A stretch of 64,000 nucleotides of DNA from Streptomyces canus (GTDB taxonomy: Bacteria; Actinomycetota; Actinomycetes; Streptomycetales; Streptomycetaceae), in the NCBI RefSeq assembly GCF_030815415.1, contig NZ_JAUSWW010000001.1, forward strand, positions 3,844,001 to 3,908,000, read 5' to 3'. Within the stretch, counting starts at the first letter, position 1; each line of letters opens with the position of its first letter. Below, one piece after another: positions 20,185 through 29,079 of this stretch. The position numbers and the translations under genes are program-made. The notes below the pieces were generated by a model. The model made no database searches. It worked only from the letters and a program-made list of their open reading frames with translations, and was not told the DNA's origin.

Positions 20185-21570
20185 ATGAGTGAATACCGCA
20201 TCGAGCACGACTCCATGGGCGAGGTCCCGGTCCCCGTCGACGCCAAGTGGCGGGCGCAGACTCAGCGGGCCGTGGAGAACTTCCCGATCTCCGGGCAGCG
20301 CATCGAACGCGCCCACATCGAGGCGCTGGCACGAATCAAGGGCGCCGCGGCGAAGGTGAACGCCGACCTCGGTGTGCTTGACAAGGACATCGCCGACGCG
20401 ATTCAGGAGGCGGCGGCCGAAGTCGCCGAGGGGCGGTGGGACGAGCACTTCCCGGTGGACGTGTTCCAGACCGGGTCCGGGACCTCGTCCAACATGAACG
20501 CCAACGAGGTCATCGCCTCGCTCGCCGGTGAGCGGCTCGGCAGGGGCGTACACCCGAATGATCATGTGAACGCCTCGCAGTCGTCCAACGACGTGTTTCC
20601 GTCGTCGATTCACATCGCCGCCACCGCCGCCGTCACCCGTGATCTGATCCCCGCCCTCGATCACCTCGCCGACTCCCTCGGCCGTAAGTCCGAGGAGTTC
20701 GCCGACGTCGTGAAGTCGGGGCGTACGCATCTCATGGACGCCACCCCGGTGACCCTGGGGCAGGAATTCGGCGGGTACGCGGCCCAGATGCGGTACGGCG
20801 TCGAGCGGCTGCACGCCTCCCTCCCCCGTCTCGCCGAGCTCCCGCTGGGCGGTACCGCCGTCGGCACCGGCATCAACACCCCGCCCGGCTTCTCCGCCGC
20901 CGTCATCGAGGAGGTGGCCCGCGTCACCGGGCTGCCGCTGACCGAGGCGCGCGACCACTTCGAGGCGCAGGGGGCCCGGGACGGGATCGTGGAGACGAGC
21001 GGGCAGCTCAGGACCATCGCCGTCGGGCTGACGAAGATCGCGAACGATCTGCGGTGGATGGCCTCCGGGCCGCGCACCGGGCTCGCCGAGATCTCCCTCC
21101 CCGATCTTCAGCCCGGGTCCTCGATCATGCCCGGCAAGGTCAACCCGGTCATCCCCGAGGCCGTCCTCATGGTCGCGGCCCAGGTCGTCGGCAATGACGC
21201 CACCGTCGCCACCGCCGGGGCCGCCGGCAACTTCGAGCTCAACGTCATGCTGCCGGTCATCGCCAAGAACGTACTGGAGTCGATCCGGCTGCTCGCCAAC
21301 GTCTCCCGGCTCCTCGCCGACCGGACCGTCGACGGGATCGTCGCGCACCGCGAACGCGCCCGCGAGTACGCCGAGTCGTCACCCTCCGTGGTCACGCCGC
21401 TGAACAAGTACATCGGGTACGAGGAGGCCGCCAAGGTCGCCAAGAGGGCGCTCGCGGAGCGGAAGACCATTCGTCAGGTCGTCGTGGAAGGCGGGTACAT
21501 CGAGCGAGGCGACCTCACCGTCGAACAGCTCGACGAAGCGCTGGATGTCCTGCGCATGACGCGTCCGTAA
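20185..21570 (+). CDS. fumC: Class II fumarate hydratase
   Basis: A 461-residue member of the aspartase/fumarase superfamily. Signature segments include FPISGQRIERAHIEALARIK, TGSGTSSNMNANEVIA, NDHVNASQSSNDVFPSSIHI and the signature loop GSSIMPGKVNPVIPEA. It hydrates fumarate without an iron-sulfur cluster. The start at 20185 gives the standard N-terminus (MSEYRIEHDSMGEV); an alternative ATG at 20119 would add 22 residues not typical of the family. Confidence 0.95.
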   Translation: MSEYRIEHDSMGEVPVPVDAKWRAQTQRAVENFPISGQRIERAHIEALARIKGAAAKVNADLGVLDKDIADAIQEAAAEVAEGRWDEHFPVDVFQTGSGTSSNMNANEVIASLAGERLGRGVHPNDHVNASQSSNDVFPSSIHIAATAAVTRDLIPALDHLADSLGRKSEEFADVVKSGRTHLMDATPVTLGQEFGGYAAQMRYGVERLHASLPRLAELPLGGTAVGTGINTPPGFSAAVIEEVARVTGLPLTEARDHFEAQGARDGIVETSGQLRTIAVGLTKIANDLRWMASGPRTGLAEISLPDLQPGSSIMPGKVNPVIPEAVLMVAAQVVGNDATVATAGAAGNFELNVMLPVIAKNVLESIRLLANVSRLLADRTVDGIVAHRERAREYAESSPSVVTPLNKYIGYEEAAKVAKRALAERKTIRQVVVEGGYIERGDLTVEQLDEALDVLRMTRP

Positions 21571-21642
21571 CCATTGGCGCCCCGGACGCGAACCGTGACG
21601 CGCACCGCAGCGTCGTATGGCCATGGCACCTAATATCTGTTC

Positions 21643-22335
21643 ATGGCAGACGGTGGAGCGGTGAGAGCGGCGGAAGCGGGTAGAACGACGTCCTTCTGGA
21701 AGCCCGGGAGTCAGATCCTGTGGCGGTACCGGGAGAACGGCGCCGCGCGTATTCACATCGCACGCCCTGTGACCGTCGTCCGGGACGACCACGATCTGCT
21801 GGCCGTGTGGATGGCGCCCGGCACCGAGTGTGTGAAGCCCGTCCTCGCCGACGGCACCTCGGTGCACGCGGAGCCGCTGGAGACCCGGTACACCAAGCCG
21901 CGGACCGTGCAGCGCGACCGCTGGTTCGGCACCGGTGTGCTGAAGCTGGCGCGGCCGGGCGAGCCGTGGTCGGTGTGGCTGTTCTGGGAGCCGGGCTGGC
22001 TGTTCAAGAACTGGTACGTGAACCTGGAGGAGCCGCTGGCCCGTTGGGACGGCGGGGTGGACTCCGAGGACCACTTCCTGGACATCTCCGTGCACCCGGA
22101 CCGCAGTTGGCACTGGCGGGACGAGGACGAGTTCGCGCAGGCCCAGCGGGACGGGCTGATGGACGCGGCGCAGGCCGAACAGGTGCGTCGGGCCGGGCGT
22201 TCGGCGGTGGAGGTGATCCGCTCCTGGGGGTCCCCGTACTCGGACGGCTGGCAGCACTGGCGCCCGGATCCGTCCTGGTCGGTACCGTTGCTGCCGGATG
22301 ACTGGGACCGCACGCCCGCGCACATGTCCTCATGA
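21643..22335 (+). CDS. DUF402-domain protein
   Basis: The 230-residue protein contains the DUF402 fold pattern of conserved aromatic and acidic residues: WFGTGVLKLARPGEPWSVWL, FKNWYVNLEEPLARWDGG, then DHFLDISVHPDRSWHWRDEDE. The family includes nucleoside di/triphosphate phosphatases such as staphylococcal Sa1684 and yeast-like AsiR proteins; here activity is not shown. It follows fumC by 72 bases on the same strand. Confidence 0.85.
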   Translation: MADGGAVRAAEAGRTTSFWKPGSQILWRYRENGAARIHIARPVTVVRDDHDLLAVWMAPGTECVKPVLADGTSVHAEPLETRYTKPRTVQRDRWFGTGVLKLARPGEPWSVWLFWEPGWLFKNWYVNLEEPLARWDGGVDSEDHFLDISVHPDRSWHWRDEDEFAQAQRDGLMDAAQAEQVRRAGRSAVEVIRSWGSPYSDGWQHWRPDPSWSVPLLPDDWDRTPAHMSS

Positions 22336-22451
22336 GACCCTTGATGCGCCCCCGGGCAACAAACGTAGGATCGTCCTCCGCAAGAGCGCGCGACGGCAAC
22401 CACCGGAGCGTGCATCGAGCTTGACCATTCGTCACCGAGGGGCGGCAGGAC

Positions 22452-22634
22452 GTGAGCGAGGGGTACGAGGGCAACACCGGTACGGAGGCCAGACGCTCCG
22501 CCGGTGGCACAGGAACATCCTCTGACCACGCGGGAATTCCGTTCCTGGGGCACGTATACCGGGTATCGGCATTTCGGCGGGACGAACTGAGCGCACGGCG
22601 CGCAGCCACCGACGGACGGATTCGACACGCGTGA
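22452..22634 (+). CDS. Possible short upstream ORF of the SpoIIE-type phosphatase gene
   Basis: A 60-codon frame from a GTG overlaps the phosphatase start by four bases (GTGA). It is Gly/Arg/Thr-rich with no domain. It might be a translationally coupled leader peptide, or part of a longer N-terminus of the phosphatase separated by a frameshift. Coding bias is only moderate, so the call is tentative. Confidence 0.3.
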   Translation: MSEGYEGNTGTEARRSAGGTGTSSDHAGIPFLGHVYRVSAFRRDELSARRAATDGRIRHA

Positions 22635-24676
22635 CGGAGCAGCCCACCTCCTTCGAGCGCCCCCAGCCGGGCGCCGACCCCGCGGACCCTCGCGGGGCGC
22701 TCCTGCGTGCCTCCACGCCCCCGCACAGCGCCTTACCGGCACAAGCCCGGGCCGGCGAGACGCCGCCCCCGGGGGCCGACATCGCGGCACCGGTGCCCGG
22801 CGGCGATCCCGAGCACTCGCAGCCCACCCTGGCCGCCGAGCCGGACACCCACCGTCCACGACCGGCGCCCGAGGGCATCTCCGCCCCGTCGGAAGCCGCG
22901 GCCGACGGTCCTGAGCGGCGGACCGGACAGAGTCAGGCGCTCGGCCGGCCCACGCCGATGCGGCGGGACGGCGACCGGCTGCGGTTCGTGGGTGCCGCGA
23001 CCCGGCGGATCGCCCGTGGCATCGACCTCGACGAGATCGTGATGGGGCTGTGCCGGGCGACCGTGCCGACCTTCTCGGACGCGATCCTGGTCTATCTGCG
23101 CGACCCGCTGCCGGTCGGCGACGAGCGGCCCACCGGCCCGCTGGTGCTGCGGCTGCGCCGCACCGACCGGATACCGGAGGAACGGGACACCGAGGGCGGT
23201 TTCACCGTGCCCGCGCCCCAGCCGGAGCCGACCGAGCTGACCGAACTGTCGGCCGTCACCGCCGAACTGTGCGAGGTGCGCACCGGCGGCGCGCTCGCCG
23301 AGGTGCTGCGGGGCGTACGCCCCGTCTTCACGGACTCTCCGGCGGCCCGCGCCGCGCTGCCGGAACTCCTCGGCGAGGGCGGTGAGTCGATCGTCCCCGG
23401 CGGCCGGCGCGCCATCCTCGCCCCGCTGCGCGGCCGGCGCCGGGTCATCGGCGCCGCGCTGTTCCTGCGCCGCCCGGATCGCATCGCCTTCGAGCCGGAC
23501 GACCTCCTGGTCGCCGCCCAGCTCGCCACGCACAGCGCGCTCGGCATCGACAAGGCCGTGCTGTACGGCCGTGAGGCGTACATCGCCGACGAACTCCAGC
23601 GCACCATGCTGCCGGAGACGCTCCCGCGGCCGACGGGGGTCCGGCTGGCCTCGCGCTACCTCCCGGCCGCCGAGACCGCCCGCGTCGGCGGCGACTGGTA
23701 CGACGCGATCCCCCTGCCGGGCAGCCGGGTCGCGCTGGTCGTCGGTGACGTCATGGGCCACTCCATGACCTCGGCCGCGATCATGGGCCAGCTGCGGACG
23801 ACGGCCCAGACGCTCGCCGGTCTCGACCTGCCGCCGCAGGAGGTGCTGCACCACCTGGACGAGCAGGCCCAGCGGCTCGGCACAGACCGCATGGCGACCT
23901 GCCTCTACGCCGTCTACGACCCGGTGTCTCATCGCATCACCATCGCCAACGCCGGCCATCCGCCACCCGTCCTGCTCCACCTGGGCGGCCGGGCGGAGGT
24001 GCTGCGGGTGCCGCCGGGCGCGCCGATCGGTGTCGGCGGCGTCGACTTCGAAGCGGTGGAGCTGGACGCCCCGGCCGGAGCGACCCTGCTCCTGTACACC
24101 GACGGGCTGGTCGAATCGCGCCTGCGGGACGTGTGGAGCGGCATAGAGCAACTGCGCGAGAAGCTCGCCGCGACCGCGCAGTTGACCGGGCCGGATCATC
24201 CGCCGCCGCTGGAGGCGCTGTGCGACGAGGTGCTCGACATGCTCGGACCGGGCGACCGGGACGACGACATCGCGCTGCTCGCCGCCCGCTTCGAGGGGAT
24301 CGCGCCCAGTGATGTGGCGTACTGGTTCCTGGAGCCGGAGGACGCGGCACCGGGGCGTGCCCGGCGGCTGGCCCGACGTGCCCTGTCCCGCTGGGGGCTC
24401 GAGGACATGTCCGACTCGGTGGAGCTGCTCGTCAGCGAGGTCGTGACCAACGCCGTGCGGTACGCCTCGCGGCCGGTGACGTTGCGGTTGCTGCGGACCG
24501 ATGTGCTGCGCTGCGAAGTCGGCGACGACGTGCCTCAGCTGCCGCGGCTGCGGCAGGCCCGGGCCACCGATGAGGGCGGGCGGGGTCTGTACCTGGTCAA
24601 CAAGCTGGCGCGCCGGTGGGGAGCGACCCGGCTGAGCACCGGCAAGGTCGTCTGGTTCGAGTTGAACCGAAGCTGA
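22631..24676 (+). CDS. GAF / SpoIIE (PP2C) phosphatase / HATPase_c regulator
   Basis: The 681-residue protein has a disordered Pro/Ala-rich N-terminal 100 residues and a GAF domain (about 115-315). A SpoIIE/PP2C domain follows (about 325-555; GGDWYDAIPL, GDVMGHSM, NAGHPPPVLL, TDGLVESR, DRDDDIALL), and an anti-sigma-type HATPase domain ends it (about 570-680; SEVVTNAVRYA, DEGGRGLYLVNKL). It probably switches an anti-anti-sigma partner by dephosphorylation and may act as kinase too. Codon 35 (22733-22735) is TTA, a rare Leu codon in Streptomyces, predicting dependence on the bldA tRNA. The start is GTG. Confidence 0.92.
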   Translation: MTEQPTSFERPQPGADPADPRGALLRASTPPHSALPAQARAGETPPPGADIAAPVPGGDPEHSQPTLAAEPDTHRPRPAPEGISAPSEAAADGPERRTGQSQALGRPTPMRRDGDRLRFVGAATRRIARGIDLDEIVMGLCRATVPTFSDAILVYLRDPLPVGDERPTGPLVLRLRRTDRIPEERDTEGGFTVPAPQPEPTELTELSAVTAELCEVRTGGALAEVLRGVRPVFTDSPAARAALPELLGEGGESIVPGGRRAILAPLRGRRRVIGAALFLRRPDRIAFEPDDLLVAAQLATHSALGIDKAVLYGREAYIADELQRTMLPETLPRPTGVRLASRYLPAAETARVGGDWYDAIPLPGSRVALVVGDVMGHSMTSAAIMGQLRTTAQTLAGLDLPPQEVLHHLDEQAQRLGTDRMATCLYAVYDPVSHRITIANAGHPPPVLLHLGGRAEVLRVPPGAPIGVGGVDFEAVELDAPAGATLLLYTDGLVESRLRDVWSGIEQLREKLAATAQLTGPDHPPPLEALCDEVLDMLGPGDRDDDIALLAARFEGIAPSDVAYWFLEPEDAAPGRARRLARRALSRWGLEDMSDSVELLVSEVVTNAVRYASRPVTLRLLRTDVLRCEVGDDVPQLPRLRQARATDEGGRGLYLVNKLARRWGATRLSTGKVVWFELNRS

Positions 24677-24680
24677 GAGG

Positions 24681-24716
24681 ACGAAGGGCGCCCGGCGGCT
24701 GCCGGGCGCCCTTCGT
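24681..24716. terminator. Bidirectional terminator
   Basis: A perfect 16-bp stem with a 4-base loop starts five bases after the phosphatase stop and ends five bases before the stop of the convergent penicillin-binding protein gene. Confidence 0.85.
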
Positions 24717-24721
24717 GCTGC

Positions 24722-27016
24722 CTACTGACCGTCCCCGGGGTCCACCGGGTCCTCCGGAATGCCGTCCGTCGGTGGTGTCGGCGTCGGAGTCGGCGTGGGT
24801 GTCGGGGTCGGCGTCGGGGTGGGGGTCGGCGTCGGCGTGGGGGTCGGCGTGGGTGTCGGGGTCGGAGTCGGCGTCGGGGTGGGGGTCGGCGTCGGCGTGG
24901 GGGTCGGTGTCGGGGTCGGAGTCCACGTCGGCTCGACCGCCGCGCCCTGGTCGGTGTCCAGGTCGAACTCGGCGGACGTGGACGTCACACCGAACATGTA
25001 CGCCGCCCAGATCTGCGCCGGGAAGCCACCGCCGTTGACGCGCTCGAAGCCGCCCGCGTTGTACATCTTGGCCTGGGCCTTGGTCTTGTAGTCCTCGCCG
25101 AACAGACCCACCGAGGTGACCAGGTCCGGGGTGTAGCCCGTGAACCAGGCCGACTTGTTGTCGTCGGACGTACCCGTCTTGCCCGCGACCTCCTGGCCGT
25201 CGCGCTTGGGGTTGTCACGGACGGACGTCTTGGCCGTACCGTCGTCGACCACTCCGGTCAGGATCGAGGTCACCGTGTCGGCAGTCACGCGGCTGATGAC
25301 CTGCTCGCCGATCGGGTCGGGCATCTCGACCTCGCTGCCGTTGCGCTCGGCCGACTTGATGATGGTCGGGGTGACCTTCTTGCCATGGTTGTCGAGGGTG
25401 GCGTAGACCCCGGCCATCTGGATCGGGCTCGCGCCCATCGTGCCCAGGGTGTAGGCGGGCAGCGCCTTCAGGCCCTCGGTGCCCATGCCGAGGTCGGCGG
25501 CGGTCTTGAGGACCTTGTCCATGCCGACGTCGACGCCCATCTGCGCGAAGACGGAGTTGATGGACTTGTTCATCGCCGTCTGGACGGTGACGTCGCCGTA
25601 GTCCTGGTCATCCTCGTTCTCCGGGGCGAAGGCGATGTCGCTGCCCTCGACGGGACGCTTGCTGGTGCCGTCGTAGACCGTGCTCGCGGTGATCTTCTTG
25701 TCGTCCTGGGTCACCGCGCCGTTCTCCAGGGCGGCGGCCAGGATGACCGGCTTGAACGTCGACGCGGGCTGGTAGTCGGTGCGGTTGGCGTTGCTGAAGA
25801 AGTGCGTGGTGTAGTCCTCGCCGCCGTACAGGGCGACGATCTTCCCGGTCTTCGGGTCGACGGAGGCGGCGCCGGCCTGGATGTTCTTGTCGACCTTGCG
25901 CTTGTCCGGGTCCAGCTTGTCGGTCAGCTGGGCCTTGACGGCCTTCTCCAGCTGCGCCTGCTTCTTCTTGTCGATGTTCAGGGTGATGGTCCAGCCACCC
26001 CGGTCGTACTGGGCCTCCGCCTCGTCCTGGGTGAGGCCGTCCTTGCTCATCAGCTGCTTCACGAGCTGTTGCTTGGCGAGCTTGACGAAGTAGCCCTTCT
26101 GCCCCTTGAGCCCGGACTCGGCCTTGGGCTCCTTGGGGATCGGGAACTTCATCTCCGCGCGCTTGGAGGCGTCCAGCCAGCCTTCCTCGACCATGTTGTC
26201 CAGGACGTAGTTCCAGCGCTGCTTGACCAGCTTCTTGCTGAAGTCCGAGGCGACCGCCCAGTCGTACTGGCTCGGCGCCTGGAGCAGCGCGGCGAGGTAG
26301 GCGCCCTGCTCGACGCTCAGGTCCTCGGCGTCGACGCGGTAGTAGGCCTGCGCGGCGGCCTGGATGCCGTAGGCGGTACGGCCGTAGTAGCTGGTGTTGA
26401 TGTAGCCCGCGAGGATCTCGTCCTTGGACTTCTGGCGGTCCACCTTGAGCGAGATCACCAGCTCGCGGAGCTTGCGGGTGACCGTCTGGTCCTGGGTGAG
26501 GTAGTAGTTCTTGACGTACTGCTGGGTGATCGTCGAACCGCCCTGCTTGCCCTTGCCGGACAGCGTGTTGAGCAGACCGCGGGCGGTGCCCTTCAGGTCG
26601 ACGCCGGAGTCCTGGTAGAAGGACTTGTTCTCGGCGGCGACAAAGGTGAGCTGGACCTTCTTGGGGATCTTGGCGAGGTCGACGGTCTCGCGGTTCACCT
26701 TGCCGTCCCGGACCAGGACGTCGCCGTTGCTGTACTTGATGGTGTTGCTCTGGAGCTCGGCCTGCGCGTTCCCCTCGGGGACCTGCACCATCATGTACAG
26801 GACGATGAAGGCGCCGATGCCGAGCAGGCAGAAGCCGAGGAACGTGCCGAGGATCTTCTTCCAGGTGAAGATCCGGCGTATGAGGCTCTTGTCGCCGCTG
26901 CCGGAAGCCCGGGTCGAAGCGCCGGTCGAAGCGCTGGCCGCCCTCGACGAACGGCCCTTGGGCGCGGCGCGGTGACCGCCGCGCTGTCGCGCTCGTCTTT
27001 CTTCCGCTCGTCCCAT
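24722..27016 (-). CDS. Class A penicillin-binding protein with Thr-Pro repeat tail
   Basis: A 764-residue bifunctional PBP. After a basic cytoplasmic segment there is one membrane anchor (ILGTFLGFCLLGIGAFIVLY). The GT51 glycosyltransferase follows (FVAAENKSFYQDSGVDLKG, GGSTITQQYVKN, KSKDEILAGYIN), then the transpeptidase with active-site Ser in ASTFKP near 420, SIN near 485 and GKTGTSDDNKSAWF near 613. The last ~70 residues are a nearly pure Thr-Pro repeat followed by an acidic Pro/Asp end. The tail probably extends the protein through or along the cell wall. Divergent from the SPFH gene. Confidence 0.95.
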   Translation of the reverse strand: MGRAEERRARQRGGHRAAPKGRSSRAASASTGASTRASGSGDKSLIRRIFTWKKILGTFLGFCLLGIGAFIVLYMMVQVPEGNAQAELQSNTIKYSNGDVLVRDGKVNRETVDLAKIPKKVQLTFVAAENKSFYQDSGVDLKGTARGLLNTLSGKGKQGGSTITQQYVKNYYLTQDQTVTRKLRELVISLKVDRQKSKDEILAGYINTSYYGRTAYGIQAAAQAYYRVDAEDLSVEQGAYLAALLQAPSQYDWAVASDFSKKLVKQRWNYVLDNMVEEGWLDASKRAEMKFPIPKEPKAESGLKGQKGYFVKLAKQQLVKQLMSKDGLTQDEAEAQYDRGGWTITLNIDKKKQAQLEKAVKAQLTDKLDPDKRKVDKNIQAGAASVDPKTGKIVALYGGEDYTTHFFSNANRTDYQPASTFKPVILAAALENGAVTQDDKKITASTVYDGTSKRPVEGSDIAFAPENEDDQDYGDVTVQTAMNKSINSVFAQMGVDVGMDKVLKTAADLGMGTEGLKALPAYTLGTMGASPIQMAGVYATLDNHGKKVTPTIIKSAERNGSEVEMPDPIGEQVISRVTADTVTSILTGVVDDGTAKTSVRDNPKRDGQEVAGKTGTSDDNKSAWFTGYTPDLVTSVGLFGEDYKTKAQAKMYNAGGFERVNGGGFPAQIWAAYMFGVTSTSAEFDLDTDQGAAVEPTWTPTPTPTPTPTPTPTPTPTPTPTPTPTPTPTPTPTPTPTPTPTPTPTPTPPTDGIPEDPVDPGDGQ
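24765..24926. repeat. Low-complexity (Thr-Pro)n coding repeat with a 60-bp higher-order period
   Basis: The 3' part of the PBP gene is a degenerate 6-bp repeat encoding alternating Thr and Pro. A 30-base block at 24811-24840 is identical to 24871-24900, giving an exact 60-bp period, so the tract has probably grown by slippage or unequal exchange. The long Gly-Val frame on the plus strand here is a mirror of this repeat, not a gene. Confidence 0.8.
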
Positions 27017-27275
27017 GGGTCCGTTCTGCTCCGCTTCGCTCGTGTGTGCGCATCTGTCACACAGGTTCGCCGCTCAGGTCAGCTCAGAAAGCTAACACCG
27101 GGAGATGTGACAAAGGGCGGCCGATCCGGTCTTTTACGGACGTGACAATCAGCACCCGTTCCTTACGGAACTGACGAGCGAGGGGTGTGAAGGGTTGCGT
27201 TCGAGGGTAAAAGTGATATCACTTAGATAGGTCAGAGCTAGCCGTACGAGCACTTCGAGAACCGGGGGACCAACC

Positions 27276-28208
27276 ATGACCACCCACGACGACACCACCG
27301 TCGACGTACCCGACATGCCCGCTCCACGGGTGCGGGAGTTCACCGCCCACAGCATCGGCGGCGGGCTCGCCCTGCTTCTCGGGCTGCTCGGACTGTTCGC
27401 GGGCGCCGGAATGATTGCGGGCGCTACGGCGGTCTCGGCGACCGGCGGGAAGGCCGCGCTGATCGTCGGCGGGATCCTGGTCGGCCTCGCCGCGTTCCTC
27501 GCCATGTGCGGGCTGAACACGGTGGCGCCGGGCGAGGCGCGGGTCGTGCAGCTCTTCGGGCGCTACAAGGGGACGATCCGGCAGGACGGGCTGCGCTGGG
27601 TGAACCCCTTCACCTCGCGCACCAAGATCTCGACGCGGGTGCGCAACCACGAGACGGCCGTCCTGAAGGTCAACGACGCCTACGGCAACCCGATCGAGCT
27701 CGCCGCGGTCGTGGTGTGGCGGATCGAGGACACCGCGCAGGCCACCTTCGAGGTGGACGACTACATCGAGTTCGTCTCCACCCAGACCGAGGCGGCCGTG
27801 CGGCACATCGCCATCGAGTACCCCTACGACGCCCACGAGGAGAGCGGCCTCTCCCTGCGCGGCAACGCCGAGGAGATCACCGAGAAGCTCGCCCTCGAAC
27901 TGCACGCGCGCGTGGAGGCGGCCGGCGTCGAGATCATCGAGTCCCGCTTCACCCACCTCGCCTACGCTCCCGAGATCGCCTCGGCGATGCTCCAGCGGCA
28001 GCAGGCCGGGGCGATCGTCGCGGCGCGGCGGCAGATCGTGGACGGGGCGGTCGGGATGGTCGAGGCGGCGCTCGCCCGGATCAGCGAGCAGGGCATCGTG
28101 GAGCTGGACGACGAGCGCAAGGCGGCGATGGTGTCGAACCTGATGGTGGTGCTGTGCGGGGACCGCGCGGCACAGCCCGTCCTGAACACGGGGACCCTCT
28201 ACCAGTGA
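27276..28208 (+). CDS. SPFH-domain (stomatin/flotillin-like) membrane protein
   Basis: The 310-residue protein has two N-terminal hydrophobic segments (GLALLLGLLGLFAGAGMIAG and the one near ALIVGGILVGLAAFLAMCGL), then the SPFH domain (NTVAPGEARVVQLFGRYKGT, DGLRWVNPFT, VWRIEDTAQATFEVDDY). A predicted helical tail follows. SPFH proteins form cage-like oligomers that organise membrane microdomains. The gene overlaps the next by four bases, so the small ribbon-helix-helix-like protein is its likely partner. Confidence 0.92.
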   Translation: MTTHDDTTVDVPDMPAPRVREFTAHSIGGGLALLLGLLGLFAGAGMIAGATAVSATGGKAALIVGGILVGLAAFLAMCGLNTVAPGEARVVQLFGRYKGTIRQDGLRWVNPFTSRTKISTRVRNHETAVLKVNDAYGNPIELAAVVVWRIEDTAQATFEVDDYIEFVSTQTEAAVRHIAIEYPYDAHEESGLSLRGNAEEITEKLALELHARVEAAGVEIIESRFTHLAYAPEIASAMLQRQQAGAIVAARRQIVDGAVGMVEAALARISEQGIVELDDERKAAMVSNLMVVLCGDRAAQPVLNTGTLYQ

Positions 28209-28438
28209 CGGAGGAGTCCGCGCCCAAGCGGCGGCCGCAGCAGCGCAAGCAGGTGCTGCTGCGGCTGGACCCGTCGGTGTACGAGGCGCTGGCCCGGTGG
28301 GCCGGGGACGAGCTGCGTTCGGCGAACGCGCAGATCGAGTTCCTGTTGCGCACGGCCCTGGCGGACGCCGGGCGACTTCCGGGCGAGGCCGGGCCAATCC
28401 CGCGCCGGGGGCGGCCACCGGCGGATCCGGAGGCCTGA
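28205..28438 (+). CDS. Small ribbon-helix-helix-like protein coupled to the SPFH gene
   Basis: This 77-residue protein starts with GTG inside the SPFH stop (GTGA overlap). It reads KRRPQQRKQVLLRLDPSVYEALARWAGDELRSANAQIEFLLRTAL in overlapping segments, resembling the beta-strand plus two helices of Arc/CopG-type domains. It ends in a basic Pro-rich tail. It may be a DNA-binding or structural partner of the SPFH protein; function is unknown. Confidence 0.75.
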   Translation: MTEESAPKRRPQQRKQVLLRLDPSVYEALARWAGDELRSANAQIEFLLRTALADAGRLPGEAGPIPRRGRPPADPEA

Positions 28439-28514
28439 GATCCGTGTAGCAGAACCGTGACAATCGGCCCTCACCTGCGGTTCGGCACCCGTCCACGCTC
28501 TCTACACACTCGAC

Positions 28515-28545
28515 GTATACATGCCGTGTATACGCCGCGTGTACA
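28515..28545. promoter_or_regulatory. Two overlapping palindromes: candidate PadR operators
   Basis: GTATACA-N5-TGTATAC (28515-28533) is a perfect inverted repeat. Its right half also forms the left half of a second palindrome, TGTATAC-N5-GTGTACA (28527-28545), with one mismatch. They lie 10-40 bases before the padR start. PadR regulators usually repress their own operon from such sites. Confidence 0.7.
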
Positions 28546-28554
28546 GTCCTCCGC

Positions 28555-29079
28555 ATGTCCATCGGTCACACCCTTTTGGGACTCCTGGAGTCCGGGCCCC
28601 GCCACGGCTACGACCTGAAGCGGGCCTTCGACGAGAAGTTCGGTCACGACCGGCCCCTGCACTACGGCCAGGTCTATTCGACGATGTCGCGCCTGCTGAA
28701 GAACGGGCTCGTCGAGGTCGACGGCATCGAGGCCGGCGGCGGGCCCGAGCGCAAGCGGTACGCGATCACCGAGGCCGGCATCACCGACGTACAGCGATGG
28801 CTGGCCACGCCGGAGAAGCCCGAGCCGTATCTGCAGTCGACGCTGTACACGAAGGTCGTCCTCGCGTTGCTCACGCACCGCGACGCCGCCGACATCCTCG
28901 ACACGCAGCGCTCGGAGCATCTGCGCATGATGCGGATCCTCACCGACCGGAAGCGGAAGGGGGACCTCGCCGATCAGCTGATCTGCGACCACGCCCTGTT
29001 CCATCTCGAAGCAGATCTGCGCTGGCTGGAACTGACCGCCGCGCGTCTCGACAAGCTCGCACAGGTGGTGGCCGAATGA
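28555..29079 (+). CDS. PadR-family transcriptional regulator
   Basis: A 174-residue two-domain PadR. The winged helix is LLGLLESGPRHGYDLKRAFD, then HYGQVYSTMSRLLKNGLVEV and ERKRYAITEAG; the C-terminal Vir-like helical domain mediates dimerisation. It overlaps the ABC ATPase gene by four bases, and likely senses the substrate of that exporter. Two palindromes upstream suggest autoregulation. Confidence 0.93.
   Translation: MSIGHTLLGLLESGPRHGYDLKRAFDEKFGHDRPLHYGQVYSTMSRLLKNGLVEVDGIEAGGGPERKRYAITEAGITDVQRWLATPEKPEPYLQSTLYTKVVLALLTHRDAADILDTQRSEHLRMMRILTDRKRKGDLADQLICDHALFHLEADLRWLELTAARLDKLAQVVAE

Noticed and set aside
24759..25091. Open frame of alternating Gly-Val on the plus strand
   Set aside because: Mirror of the Thr-Pro repeat in the PBP gene on the other strand; no independent support.
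25385..27145. 586-codon plus-strand frame opposite the PBP gene
   Set aside because: Val/Leu/Gly-rich reverse image of the PBP coding sequence.
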